DNA from: Leisingera aquaemixtae
GTDB taxonomy: Bacteria; Pseudomonadota; Alphaproteobacteria; Rhodobacterales; Rhodobacteraceae
DNA length: 64,000 bases
NCBI RefSeq assembly: GCF_019801145.1
Contig: NZ_JAHVJQ010000013.1
Coordinates: 48,043-112,042, forward strand
Direction of reading: 5' to 3'
Position numbers and translations under genes: made by a program. The notes below the pieces were generated by a model. That model was not told where the DNA came from. It saw only the letters and a program-made list of their open reading frames with translations, and searched no databases. Positions 20,101-28,217 of this stretch are shown one piece after another (the stretch's first letter is position 1; each line of letters starts with the position of its first letter).

Positions 20101-21679
20101 CACCCGCGGCGAAGCCCGCCGGGTGGCGCGGGAGCCTATGAAGGATTACCTGCGCTCCGCCGCCGGGCTGATCAAGCAATACGCCTGGGCCTTCCCTGCC
20201 TTCAAGAAACCCGAGGGCGTGAACAATCCGTTCGAGATGGATCTGGGGATGCTGTCGGAGGAGGAGCTGGAAGCAATCCTCGACTTCGCGTTCGAGCGCT
20301 ACTTCGAGGACTCCGGGTTGTTCGGCACCATCCAGGACGCCTGCCAGCGGGTGGAGCAGCTAAAGCGCATCGGCGTCGATGAGATCGCCTGCCTGATCGA
20401 CTACGGCATCGCACCAGGGGTGGTGCTGGAAGGGCTGAAGCCGCTGGCCGAGGTGCTGCGCCTGTCGAACGCGCCGCAGGAGCTGGCGGCGGATGACTTC
20501 TCCTTGGCGGCGCAGATCGTGCGGCATGGGGTCAGCCACATGCAGTGCACGCCGTCGATGGCGCGGATGATTGCCGCGGACCCGGATGCCAGCGCCTGCT
20601 TGGGCCGGCTGCAGCATCTGCTGGTGGGCGGCGAAGCGCTGCCGGGTGATCTGGTGCAGGCGCTGCGCGAGGCCACACGGGCGGAGATCCACAACATGTA
20701 CGGGCCGACCGAGACGACGATCTGGTCGACGGTGGAGAAAATCAGCGCCGTCCCTGCGGGGACAGCCGGAATCGGCACGCCGGTTGCCAACACGCAGGTC
20801 TACGTGCTGGACGAAAATCAATCGCCTGTGCCTGCAGGGACACCCGGCGAATTGTACATCGGCGGCGCGGGCGTCACGGCGGGCTACTGGCAGCGGCCGG
20901 AGCTGACCTCTGAACGCTTTGTAAACGCAGCGTTCGCTGCAACGCCCCTTTACCGCACCGGCGATTTGGCACGCTGGACGGCGGATGGCAGCCTCGCCTT
21001 CCTGGGCCGCACCGACCACCAGGTGAAAATCCGCGGCCAGCGGATCGAGCTGGGCGAGATCGAGGCGGCGCTGGCGGCGCAGCCCGGCGTGACCGGAGCC
21101 GTGGCGGTGCCGCGCGGCGAAACTGGTGCAGAGCAGCTGGTTGCCTATATCATCGCCTCAACGCCGGTCTCCGGGGAGGGCCTGAAGCAGGCTCTCGCCG
21201 CGAAGCTGGCCGAGGTCATGGTGCCCGCGCATATCGTCACCCTGGATGCTTTCCCGCTGACACCGAACAAGAAGATCGACCGCAAGGCACTGCCGGACCC
21301 GCAGCCGGAACGGGCTGAACCCGCCCCGGCGGTGGCGCTGGACGCGGGCGCGCAGGCAAAGATCGCCACGGTCTGGAGCCGCATCCTGGGGGTCAGCGGC
21401 ATCGGGGCGCAGGACAATTTCTTTGCCCTTGGCGGCCACTCGCTGCTGGCGGTGCAGGCGCACCGGGAATTGCGCACGGAACTGGGCACCGCAACCCTGT
21501 CGATCACCGACATCTTTCGCTTTCCAACCCTTGCCGGGCTTGCCGCCCACATCGAGGGACTTGCAGGCACCCCGGCAAATACGGAAGAAATGCCCCAGGA
21601 CAGCGCAGGGCCTGACCGCGCCGGCACCATGTCGAAACGGCGGGCCATGCGGGCAAACCGCAGGGCAAGGACCGGATGA
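17114..21679 (+). CDS. NRPS: formyltransferase - half condensation - A domain with inserted luciferase-like monooxygenase - PCP
   Basis: 1521 residues; AAAGGAG precedes the ATG, which overlaps the previous stop. Residues 1-300 are a methionyl-tRNA-formyltransferase-like domain with catalytic N87, H89 (VNFHDGPLP) and D125 (GVDEG). Residues about 330-510 resemble the C-terminal lobe of a condensation domain but have no HHxxxDG. The adenylation domain starts near 520 (A3 YTSGSTGLPKG about 676-686, A4 FDISVLELFW). It is split after A4 by a flavin-dependent luciferase-like monooxygenase (about 756-1115) of the MupA/Atu3671 type, then resumes (NMYGPTETTIW about 1194) to A10 K1391. A PCP follows with S1443 (GGHSL). 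Aligned by eye to GrsA, the substrate code reads D-I-L-Q-L-G-M-I-W-K, close to known glycine codes. There is no thioesterase or second module. The tail is very basic (SKRRAMRANRRARTG). Confidence 0.92.
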   Translation: MTAFTCALIGNESLLIGCADALLARGHQIRAVVSQDEDIRAWAADKGLALLDNQRALSGGFDWLLSIANLSVIPDEVLAQAAKGAVNFHDGPLPAYAGLNTPNWALINGEAQHGITWHLIEGGVDEGDILAQRLFDVAADETAFSLNSKCYAAAMDSFGEVITQLETGELNRERQDLSQRRYFGKSDRPAAGGMLDFTRPAAELARLVRALDTGGYWNPLCAAKLRIGGTVVLAGGAEIAAGSGTPGTVLDAALDRLTVATADGALTLSRLTSPSGQPLDISTLAKAGDKVPSLTAAEAEKLTARLAAVQGGESHWRQRLAAMQPVQVPLSASTGGNGIIRRDIALPAGLSEEQAAAAAVAFALLSSGAEAGDVALSVAGTEGLPGLISSWVPLQARRQDSVAELVECTAQGIAKARKYGGFAEDLAARAPEISAQPMPGIGLMLGCDAAVDGCTATVSLTNGAIALHCDAAALTPDAAALLAARLELVLTAIEEDSSRPVAELPILPAAERKLLLEDWNQTATDYPADLTIHAAFEAQAARTPDATALVFESQSFTYGEVNARANGVAARLREMNVKPGVHVGIHIRRAPELVFAALGVMKAGGAYVPLDPAYPADRIAHYITDSEAQVIVTQGALAASLPASDAQVLDIATVPAGTARENTDGGATGSDLAYLIYTSGSTGLPKGVMVTHANVANFFTGMDQRIPHQPGDAWLAVTSLSFDISVLELFWTLTRGFKLVLSSDESRLELSKGPVAFSSRKMDFNLFYWGNDDGPGPRKYHLLLEGAKFADSHGFNAVWTPERHFHAFGGPYPNPSVTGAAVAAVTQNIGVRSGSCVAPLHHPARIAEEWAVIDNLTAGRAGIGFASGWQPDDFILRPENTPPANKPAMFEAIETVRKLWRGEEVAFPRKDGGEHAVITQPRPVSQELPVWVTTAGNPETWREAGQIGANVLTHLLGQSIEEVAGKIRIYHDALREAGHDPADFKVTLMLHTYLAGTRGEARRVAREPMKDYLRSAAGLIKQYAWAFPAFKKPEGVNNPFEMDLGMLSEEELEAILDFAFERYFEDSGLFGTIQDACQRVEQLKRIGVDEIACLIDYGIAPGVVLEGLKPLAEVLRLSNAPQELAADDFSLAAQIVRHGVSHMQCTPSMARMIAADPDASACLGRLQHLLVGGEALPGDLVQALREATRAEIHNMYGPTETTIWSTVEKISAVPAGTAGIGTPVANTQVYVLDENQSPVPAGTPGELYIGGAGVTAGYWQRPELTSERFVNAAFAATPLYRTGDLARWTADGSLAFLGRTDHQVKIRGQRIELGEIEAALAAQPGVTGAVAVPRGETGAEQLVAYIIASTPVSGEGLKQALAAKLAEVMVPAHIVTLDAFPLTPNKKIDRKALPDPQPERAEPAPAVALDAGAQAKIATVWSRILGVSGIGAQDNFFALGGHSLLAVQAHRELRTELGTATLSITDIFRFPTLAGLAAHIEGLAGTPANTEEMPQDSAGPDRAGTMSKRRAMRANRRARTG

Positions 21680-22365
21680 CGGACACCAAAAGCAGACTGG
21701 CAGAGCGGCTGGCCCTGGTCCGGCCGCTTTTTGCTGCCGATGTGGCACTGGCCGGGGCGGACCCCTTGGGCACCCCGCCTGCGCCGCTGGCTGAGGAAGC
21801 CGCGGGGCTGTCGCCCAACGCGGTTGAGAAACGGCGCAACGAATTTGCCGCCGGCCGCGACGCCGTGCATCAGGCAATGCAGCATCTGGGCGTGCCCCCT
21901 GCCCCGGTGCAGGTCGGCAGCGACCGGGCGCCGGTCTGGCCCGCGGGGCTGGTCGGCTCGATCACCCACACCAAGAGCTGCGCGATGGCGGTGCTGGCGC
22001 GGACAGGCGCGCTGCAGGGGCTGGGCATCGACGTCGAGGAAGACGTGCCGCTGAAGGACGAGCTGCTGCCGGCAATCTGCTCTGACCGGGAACAGGCCTG
22101 GCTGAAACGGCAGGACAATCCGGGGCAGATGGCCAAGGTGATCTTTTCCGCCAAGGAAGCAGCCTACAAAGCCCAGTACACGCTGAGCCGGGCGTTTTAC
22201 GGATTTGACGGGATGGAGCTGGAGTTTGATCTGGCGGCGGGCGCCTACCAGGCGTTTTTTACCGCCGACCGGCCACCGTTTGCGCGCGGCGAGGCGGTTG
22301 GCGGACGCTTTGCGGTTGGCGCGGGCCTGATCATGACCACGGCAGAAATCCGGGGGCGCGGATGA
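21676..22365 (+). CDS. 4'-phosphopantetheinyl transferase (EntD/Sfp family)
   Basis: 229 residues, ATGA overlap with the NRPS stop. It has the two family signatures: GIDVEE (G117-I118-D119) and FSAKEAAYKA (K160-E161...K165), the EntD-like variant of WxxKEAxxK. It also has the VGSITHTK segment that precedes them in EntD proteins. It transfers phosphopantetheine from CoA to the conserved Ser of carrier proteins. The obvious substrates are the ACP of the upstream PKS and the PCP of the NRPS. Its coupling to those genes means the block can activate its own carrier proteins. Confidence 0.93.
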   Translation: MTDTKSRLAERLALVRPLFAADVALAGADPLGTPPAPLAEEAAGLSPNAVEKRRNEFAAGRDAVHQAMQHLGVPPAPVQVGSDRAPVWPAGLVGSITHTKSCAMAVLARTGALQGLGIDVEEDVPLKDELLPAICSDREQAWLKRQDNPGQMAKVIFSAKEAAYKAQYTLSRAFYGFDGMELEFDLAAGAYQAFFTADRPPFARGEAVGGRFAVGAGLIMTTAEIRGRG

Positions 22366-23300
22366 TGGCGCGGCGCGGGTTTCTGGCCGCAAGCGCGGCA
22401 GCCGCGACGCTGGGGCTGATGGTGTTTGCAACCCGCAGCCGGTCTGTGCCGGTGCCGCCGCCGCTGGCCCCGCCGCAGAGGCCGCTGAAGGTGTTCCACC
22501 TTGGCCATTCTCTGGTCGGCCCGGACATGCCGCATATGCTGGCGCAGCTGGCGCCCGCCGGGCACAGCTATAACAGCCAGCTGGGATCAGGCACTTCGCT
22601 CAGGGCGCATTGGGAGCCGGGGGAGGACATTCTTGATTTCGCTACGGCCAACAAGGCGCCGGCTTTCCGCGATGCAAGGGAGGCCATCGGTTCCGGTGAA
22701 TATGATGCGGCAGTGCTGACCGAAATGGTCGAGCTGCGCGATGCGATCAAGTATTTGGATGCGGCCAAATACTTGGAAAAATGGGCGGAGCTGGCACGGC
22801 AGGCGTCACCGGACACGCGTCTGTATCTCTACGAGACCTGGCACAGGCTGGATGACCCGGACGGCTGGCTGGAGCGGATTGAAGGTGATCTGGAGGCTCT
22901 GTGGACACGCCAGCTGCTGGGGCCGTACAGCCGCCGCAACCCGCAGCAGCCGGTGTATCTGATCCCCGGCGGGCAGGTGCTGGCCGCAGTGGCACGGGCG
23001 GCAGAGGCCGGGGAAATCCCGGGGCTGGCTTCACGTGAATCGCTGTTTGCCCGCACACCCGAGGGGGGCCTGGACACCATTCATATCAACGATCTGGGCG
23101 CATATGTGATTGCGCTGACCCATTTCGCGGTGCTGTACCAGCGCGCGCCGATGGGCCTGCCGCATCAGCTGAGCCGCGCGGATGGTACCCCGGCTGAGGC
23201 GTTCAGCGATGACGCCGCGGCCAGGGTGCAGCAGATCGTCTGGGACACCGTGCGCGCCCTGCCTCGCACCGGGATTGCTGCCGCGGGAGTGCCGGCATGA
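22362..23300 (+). CDS. SGNH-hydrolase-like exported protein
   Basis: 312 residues, ATGA overlap with the PPTase gene. The N-terminus (ARRGFLAASAAAATLGLM) looks like a Tat-type signal peptide or anchor. After a Pro-rich linker come FHLGHSLVGPDMPHML, a possible block I with Ser, and near the C-terminus DTIHINDLG, a DxxH block V as in SGNH/GDSL esterases and acyltransferases. It is a clear paralogue of the N-terminal third of the next gene: both share GHSL-G-D-P-ML, an ETWH/EAWHSLD block and PGLAS. An exported SGNH protein in a polysaccharide locus may add or remove acyl groups, but this is inference. Confidence 0.6.
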   Translation: MMARRGFLAASAAAATLGLMVFATRSRSVPVPPPLAPPQRPLKVFHLGHSLVGPDMPHMLAQLAPAGHSYNSQLGSGTSLRAHWEPGEDILDFATANKAPAFRDAREAIGSGEYDAAVLTEMVELRDAIKYLDAAKYLEKWAELARQASPDTRLYLYETWHRLDDPDGWLERIEGDLEALWTRQLLGPYSRRNPQQPVYLIPGGQVLAAVARAAEAGEIPGLASRESLFARTPEGGLDTIHINDLGAYVIALTHFAVLYQRAPMGLPHQLSRADGTPAEAFSDDAAARVQQIVWDTVRALPRTGIAAAGVPA

Positions 23301-25801
23301 AGCTGGAGGCGCTGATCACCTCGGTTGTGATGATCGGCCATTCGCTGTTCGGGCATGATAACCCGCAGATGCTGGAGCAGTTGCTGGACGCGCGCGCAGA
23401 GACCGCAGTCGAGGCGCAGATCATCAATGGCGCGCCGCTCAGCTACAACTGGCAGCACAGCGGCAGCGCAGAAGGTGTTGATTCACGTGAAAGGCTGCAG
23501 CAGGCCGCGGATGCGGTGATCGTGACCGAGGCGATCCCGCTGGCCAACCATCTGAAATGGAGCGGCACGGAACAAGCGGTCACGCAGTTCTACGAGCTGG
23601 CGCGCGCGGCCAATCCGGAGGTGCAGTTCTACCTGCAGGAAGCCTGGCACAGCCTGGACAGCGGCACCGGTGCCGCCGTGCCGTTTGACGATGGCGCGGA
23701 TGTGCCGTGGCGGGTGCGGCTGCAGCAGGACCTGCCGCACTGGCAGGCGGTGGTTGATGACGTGAATGCCGCCGCCGGCGGCACCGTGAAACTGCTGCCC
23801 GCGGGCCAGGCGATGGCGCGGCTGGACGATGCGATCCGGGCCGGAACGATGCCGGGGCTTGCCAGCATCCGCGATGTCTTTGCCGATGACATCCATCCCA
23901 ATGCGACCGGTTTCTACTTCCTGGCCTTGCTGCAATACGCGGTGCTGACAGGCGACAATCCCGCGGGCCTGCCGCACCGGCTGACAGACCGCTGGGGCAA
24001 ACCCTACCCCGCACCCGCGCCAGAGCTGGCTGCGCGTCTGCAGCAGATCGCCTGGGCCGCTGCCCAAGGGAAGGCCGTGCGAACTGCGGCGCTGCCCGCG
24101 GATCCCGGCCCGCTGCCGCAGGATCCTCCGCTGCCCATGCTGAACGCAACAGTGCTGCAGGACGCGCCGGCACCGGCTGCTCCGGCGGCCCGCCAGCCCA
24201 TCGCCATCAATCTGGCAGCCATTGCCGACTGGAGCACCCAGGCGCCGTTCCTGGATCATTTCAAGACCGCGCGCCCCTGGATCGGCCATCTGCCCGGACA
24301 ATGGGGCGGCGCGGATCATGGCGATCTATTGGCCGCCGGCTATCTGGACCCGGCGGGCTGGCCCACCGCAATCCCGCCGGAACTGGGCTCTATCGGCACG
24401 GTGATCCTGACCGATTTGCCGGAAACGGCGGTATCGCTGAAGGGCCGCTATGTGCTGCGGTACGAGGGCGAGGGCATTGTCGAGGTTCTGGGGCGGGCGG
24501 AGAATGTCCGCTATGGCAAGGGCGAGGTGCGGTTCGATTTCACCCCCGGCCCCGGCCCGGTGGAGATCCGCCTCCAGCGGATGGGCCGCGGCGGCGGCTA
24601 TGTGCGCAACATCACCGTGGTGAAGGAAGAGCATCTGGCCGCCTATGACAGCGGCGCCTTGTTCAATCCGGTTTGGCTGGACCATCTGGACGGTTTTGCC
24701 GCGCTGCGGTTCATGGACTGGATGGCCACCAACGACTCCGCCCAGACCGGATGGGAGGACAGGCCGCTGCCGTCTGACTACACTTGGGCGCTGAAGGGAG
24801 TTCCGGCGGAAGTGATGCTGGCGCTGGCCAACACCTTGGGCGCCGATCCCTGGTTCACCATGCCGCATATGGCGGATGATACCTATGTCCGGCAATTTGC
24901 CCGGCTGGTGGAAGGCGGGCTGGACAAGGCGCTGCGCGCCTATGTGGAATACTCCAACGAGGTCTGGAACTGGCAGTTCCAGCAGGCGGCGTGGGCCGAC
25001 GCCCAGGCGCAGGCGCGCTGGGGCGGCGACGGGCTGTGGATGCAGTTCTACGGCGGCCGCGCGGCGGAGGTGGCGCAGATCTGGACGGAGGTTTTTGGCG
25101 AGGACAGCACACGGCTGGTCCGGGTGGTCTCCTCGCAGACCGGCTGGCTGGGGCTGGAGGAGCAGGTTTTGACAGCGCCCTTGTGGAAAGCAGAGGAGGC
25201 CGGGCGGCTGGCGCCTGCCGCCTATTTCGATGCCTATGCGGTGACCGGCTATTTCGGCGGTGTGCTGGGGCTGAAGGAGCGCGCCGGGCAGGTCCGCGCC
25301 TGGATCGCCGGCAGCCATGAGCAGGCGCAGGCCGTGGCCGTGGAACGCGGGCTGGCGGGCGCTGCGGCCGCGGAATTTACCGCGCGGCATCAATATGATG
25401 CTGCCAGCGCCCAGGCCGGCGCGGAACTGCGCGACGGGCTGATTTCGGGCGACGGCACCGACACGCTGGCGGATCTCTTGGGCCGGGTGCTGCCCTATCA
25501 CGCCGGGGTTGCACAAAAACACGGGCTGGAGCTGATCATGTACGAAGGCGGCAGCCATGTTGTGGGCATCGGCCCGATGGTGGAGGACGCGGCGCTGACC
25601 GCCTTCTTCACCCACTTCAACTACAGTCCCGAGATGGGCGCGCTGTACCGGGAGCTGCTGGCAGGCTGGCAGGCGCTCGGCGGCAGCCTGTTCACCGCCT
25701 ATGCCGACGTCGGGGCACCCGGGAAATGGGGCAGCTGGGGCGCCTTGCGCACCCTGAGCGACCGGAACCCGCGCTGGGATGCGCTGGAGGCGGTGAAATG
25801 A
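23297..25801 (+). CDS. SGNH-like domain fused to glycoside-hydrolase-like domain
   Basis: 834 residues, ATGA overlap with the previous gene. Residues 1-260 repeat the SGNH-like fold of the upstream neighbour (VMIGHSLFGHDNPQML; ADDIHPNATG as DxxH). An Ala/Pro-rich linker (about 265-300) leads to a middle beta-rich region. A TIM-barrel-like C-terminal region (about 440-834) contains YVEYSNEVWNWQ, where the NE pair resembles the acid/base Asn-Glu of clan GH-A glycosidases, and a later YEGGSH that could hold the nucleophile. No signal peptide is evident, unlike its neighbour, so its cell location is unclear. A role in trimming or acyl-editing the locus glycan is inferred from fold and context. 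Confidence 0.6.
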   Translation: MKLEALITSVVMIGHSLFGHDNPQMLEQLLDARAETAVEAQIINGAPLSYNWQHSGSAEGVDSRERLQQAADAVIVTEAIPLANHLKWSGTEQAVTQFYELARAANPEVQFYLQEAWHSLDSGTGAAVPFDDGADVPWRVRLQQDLPHWQAVVDDVNAAAGGTVKLLPAGQAMARLDDAIRAGTMPGLASIRDVFADDIHPNATGFYFLALLQYAVLTGDNPAGLPHRLTDRWGKPYPAPAPELAARLQQIAWAAAQGKAVRTAALPADPGPLPQDPPLPMLNATVLQDAPAPAAPAARQPIAINLAAIADWSTQAPFLDHFKTARPWIGHLPGQWGGADHGDLLAAGYLDPAGWPTAIPPELGSIGTVILTDLPETAVSLKGRYVLRYEGEGIVEVLGRAENVRYGKGEVRFDFTPGPGPVEIRLQRMGRGGGYVRNITVVKEEHLAAYDSGALFNPVWLDHLDGFAALRFMDWMATNDSAQTGWEDRPLPSDYTWALKGVPAEVMLALANTLGADPWFTMPHMADDTYVRQFARLVEGGLDKALRAYVEYSNEVWNWQFQQAAWADAQAQARWGGDGLWMQFYGGRAAEVAQIWTEVFGEDSTRLVRVVSSQTGWLGLEEQVLTAPLWKAEEAGRLAPAAYFDAYAVTGYFGGVLGLKERAGQVRAWIAGSHEQAQAVAVERGLAGAAAAEFTARHQYDAASAQAGAELRDGLISGDGTDTLADLLGRVLPYHAGVAQKHGLELIMYEGGSHVVGIGPMVEDAALTAFFTHFNYSPEMGALYRELLAGWQALGGSLFTAYADVGAPGKWGSWGALRTLSDRNPRWDALEAVK

Positions 25802-26634
25802 CCCCGCAAGTCTCCGTCCTGATCCCGGCCCATGATGAGGCGAGCTATATCGAAGGATGCCTGCAGGCGGTCTTTGCCTCGGACCCGCTGCCCGCGGGCA
25901 TGACGGCAGAGGTGCTGGTGCTGGCCAATGGCTGCACCGATGCCACCGCGGCGCTGGCCCGTGCTGCTTTGCCGCCCGCAGGCTGGGACCTCCAGGTGCT
26001 GGAACTGCCAGAGGGCGGCAAACTGGGCGCGCTGAATGCCGGCGATACGGCGGCGCGCGGTGATATCCTGATCTATCTGGACGCCGATGTCCGGGTCTCG
26101 CCTGAGCTGATCCCGCAACTTGCCGCGGCGTTGTCCCTGGGCGCCCCCCTCTATGCCAGCGGCCGCCCGCAGGTGGCCCCGGCTCTCAGCGCGGTGACCC
26201 GGGCCTATGCGCGGCTGTGGGTGCGGCTGCCGTTCTTCTCCAGCGGGGTGCCGGGGTTTGGCATCTTTGCGATGACCCGCGCCGGGCGGCAGCGCTGGGG
26301 GGAGTGGCCGGACATCATTGCCGACGACATCTTTGCCCGGCTGAACTTTGCCCCGCAGGAGCGGGTGCAGGTGGCGGCGCCATACAGCTGGCCGATGGTG
26401 GAGGGCTTCCGCAATCTTGTGAAAGTGCGGCGGCGGCAGAATGCCGGTGTGGCGGAAGTGGCCGCCAGATACCCGGAGCTGCTGAGAAACGAGGACACGC
26501 CGCGGGCCGGCGGTGGCACGGCGCTGCGCCTGCTGCTGCGCGATCCGGGCGGGCTCCTGACCTACGGCGCGGTTGCGCTGGCGGTGAAAACCCCGCTGTT
26601 TGCCTCCCGCACCCGCTGGACCCGCGGCCGCTGA
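25798..26634 (+). CDS. Glycosyltransferase family 2
   Basis: 278 residues; the ATG overlaps the previous stop (ATGA), which fixes the start. GT-A motifs: VSVLIPAHDEASYIEGCL, LVLANGCTDAT, GGKLGALNAGD, YLDADVRVSPEL, and ADDIFARLNF as the catalytic-acid segment. The C-terminal region has KVRRRQNAG (QxxRW-like but not identical). It closes the seven-gene coupled block. Downstream it meets a convergent gene across 137 nt that includes a long-range inverted repeat (CGCTCCCGC at 26652-26660, GCGGGAGCG at 26718-26726). Confidence 0.85.
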   Translation: MTPQVSVLIPAHDEASYIEGCLQAVFASDPLPAGMTAEVLVLANGCTDATAALARAALPPAGWDLQVLELPEGGKLGALNAGDTAARGDILIYLDADVRVSPELIPQLAAALSLGAPLYASGRPQVAPALSAVTRAYARLWVRLPFFSSGVPGFGIFAMTRAGRQRWGEWPDIIADDIFARLNFAPQERVQVAAPYSWPMVEGFRNLVKVRRRQNAGVAEVAARYPELLRNEDTPRAGGGTALRLLLRDPGGLLTYGAVALAVKTPLFASRTRWTRGR

Positions 26635-26771
26635 CAGCCCACTGGCCGAAACGCTCCCGCGCCCGCAGGATGCCCTAGCTGCGCCAGAACACCCTTGGCG
26701 GCCTTGGGCTAGGCTCAGCGGGAGCGGAGCGTCTGCTGATGCACCGGCGGCGGGCGGGAGTGCCGCGGCTG

Positions 26772-27980
26772 CTACCCGGAAATGGCCTGGCGGACATGCG
26801 CGGCCAGCCGCGCCGCCTCCTTGGCGCTGTCGTGGCGCTCCAGCACCCGGGCGCGGCCGGCCTGCCCCATCTCGGCCCGTTGATCCGGAGGGGTTTTCGC
26901 CAGCTGCAGAACCGCCTCTGCCAGCGCCGCCTCATCCCCCGCAGGCACCAGCCAGCCGGTCTGACCCGGCACCACCAGCTCCGGCGTGCCGGCGATATAG
27001 GTCGCGATCACCGGGCGGGCAGCGGCCATCGCCTCCATCACCACCATCGGCAGGCCCTCGGCAAAGGAGGGCATCACCAGCGCATGGGCGCGGGCCAGTT
27101 CCCGTCGCACGCCGTCCTCTGCCAGCCAGCCGGTGAGGGTGATGTTCTGCTGCAGCCCGTGATCAGCGATCGCGGCTTCCAGGTCCGGGCGCATCCCGCC
27201 GTCGCCGATCAGCGCCAGATGCACATCCGGGATTTTCTCCACCAGCTGCGCCATGGCGCGGACCAGCACCATCTGGCCCTTCTGCTCAACAAACCGCCCG
27301 ATGGCGGCCAGCCGCAGCGCCCCGGCTGGCAGCGGCGCGGGGTCCGCGAAACGCTCCGGCTCGATGCCGCAATGCACCACCTTCAGGCTGTCCCATTTGC
27401 CAAAAGGCGCCCAGCGGCTCAGCTGGCTTTTGCCGAAACTGCTGACCGCCACGGTGAAGGTGGCGCGGCTGATCTTCTCGCCCAGCGACAGCGCAAGGGG
27501 CGCGTCGAATTCTTCCGGGCCGTGCACGGTGAAACTGTAGGCGGGGCCGCCCAGCACATGCGCCAGCATCGCCACCGCCGCGGAGTTGGTGCCGAAATGC
27601 GCGTGCATGTGCTGCACGCCTTCCGCCGCGCAGCGCTGTTTCACATGGGCCGCTTCACCCAGATAGATGAGGTGACGCAGCACCCCCTTGTCCGAGGCGC
27701 GTGCCAGTTGATACGCCAGCTCCAGCGCCTTTGAAAAACGGCGCGGTGCCACCAAGGCCTCCTGCACCAGCGCCGCCAGAAGGCGGCCCGGACCAGCCTT
27801 CAGCACATATTCCGTGCGCGCGACCTCTGCCTGATCGCCGGGGTCGGCCAGCGCGGTATCAGAGGGCCGCATTGCCAGGCGCAGGATCTCCACCCCCTGA
27901 TGCTCCAGCGCCTGCAGCTCGCGGCGGATGAAGCTGTGCGAGGGCTGCGGATAGGTGTTCAGGACATAAGCGATTTTCAA
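26772..27980 (-). CDS. Glycosyltransferase family 4 (GT-B fold)
   Basis: 402 residues. The N-terminus MKIAYVLNTYPQPSHSFIRR is typical of colanic-acid-type GT4 enzymes. It continues with HMHAHFGTNSAAVAML and VAVSSFGKSQLSRW. The C-terminal Rossmann domain has AIGRFVEQKGQ, ALIGDGGM, and HALVMPSFAEGLPMVVMEAM, the E-x7-E nucleotide-sugar motif region. It uses a retaining mechanism by family. It is transcribed opposite to the PKS block and diverges from the flippase gene, so it has its own promoter in 27981-28217. Confidence 0.9.
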   Translation of the reverse strand: MKIAYVLNTYPQPSHSFIRRELQALEHQGVEILRLAMRPSDTALADPGDQAEVARTEYVLKAGPGRLLAALVQEALVAPRRFSKALELAYQLARASDKGVLRHLIYLGEAAHVKQRCAAEGVQHMHAHFGTNSAAVAMLAHVLGGPAYSFTVHGPEEFDAPLALSLGEKISRATFTVAVSSFGKSQLSRWAPFGKWDSLKVVHCGIEPERFADPAPLPAGALRLAAIGRFVEQKGQMVLVRAMAQLVEKIPDVHLALIGDGGMRPDLEAAIADHGLQQNITLTGWLAEDGVRRELARAHALVMPSFAEGLPMVVMEAMAAARPVIATYIAGTPELVVPGQTGWLVPAGDEAALAEAVLQLAKTPPDQRAEMGQAGRARVLERHDSAKEAARLAAHVRQAISG

Positions 27981-28217
27981 CGCAGAGAATTCCCGGCAAA
28001 GGCATGTATCCGCGGCAGGTTAGCGGCGGTTTGGCGGCTTGCCCAGCGCCCGGCACCGCTTGTCCCGCAGGCGTGGATAATGCGGCACAGGCGTCGGGAT
28101 TGTTGAGGGATTTCTGCGGCTTGCGCAGCCTGGCACCGCCGCGGGCGCCCGTGCAATTGACGCCCCTGCCCGGCCCGCCTAGCCTGCGGCACCGGAGTTT
28201 TGGGGAATTGCGCGGAC

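Noticed and set aside
17114..21679. Interruption of the NRPS A domain as a frameshift or chimeric assembly error
   Set aside because: The frame is continuous, both A-domain halves are complete, and an inserted luciferase-like monooxygenase at this site is a known arrangement.
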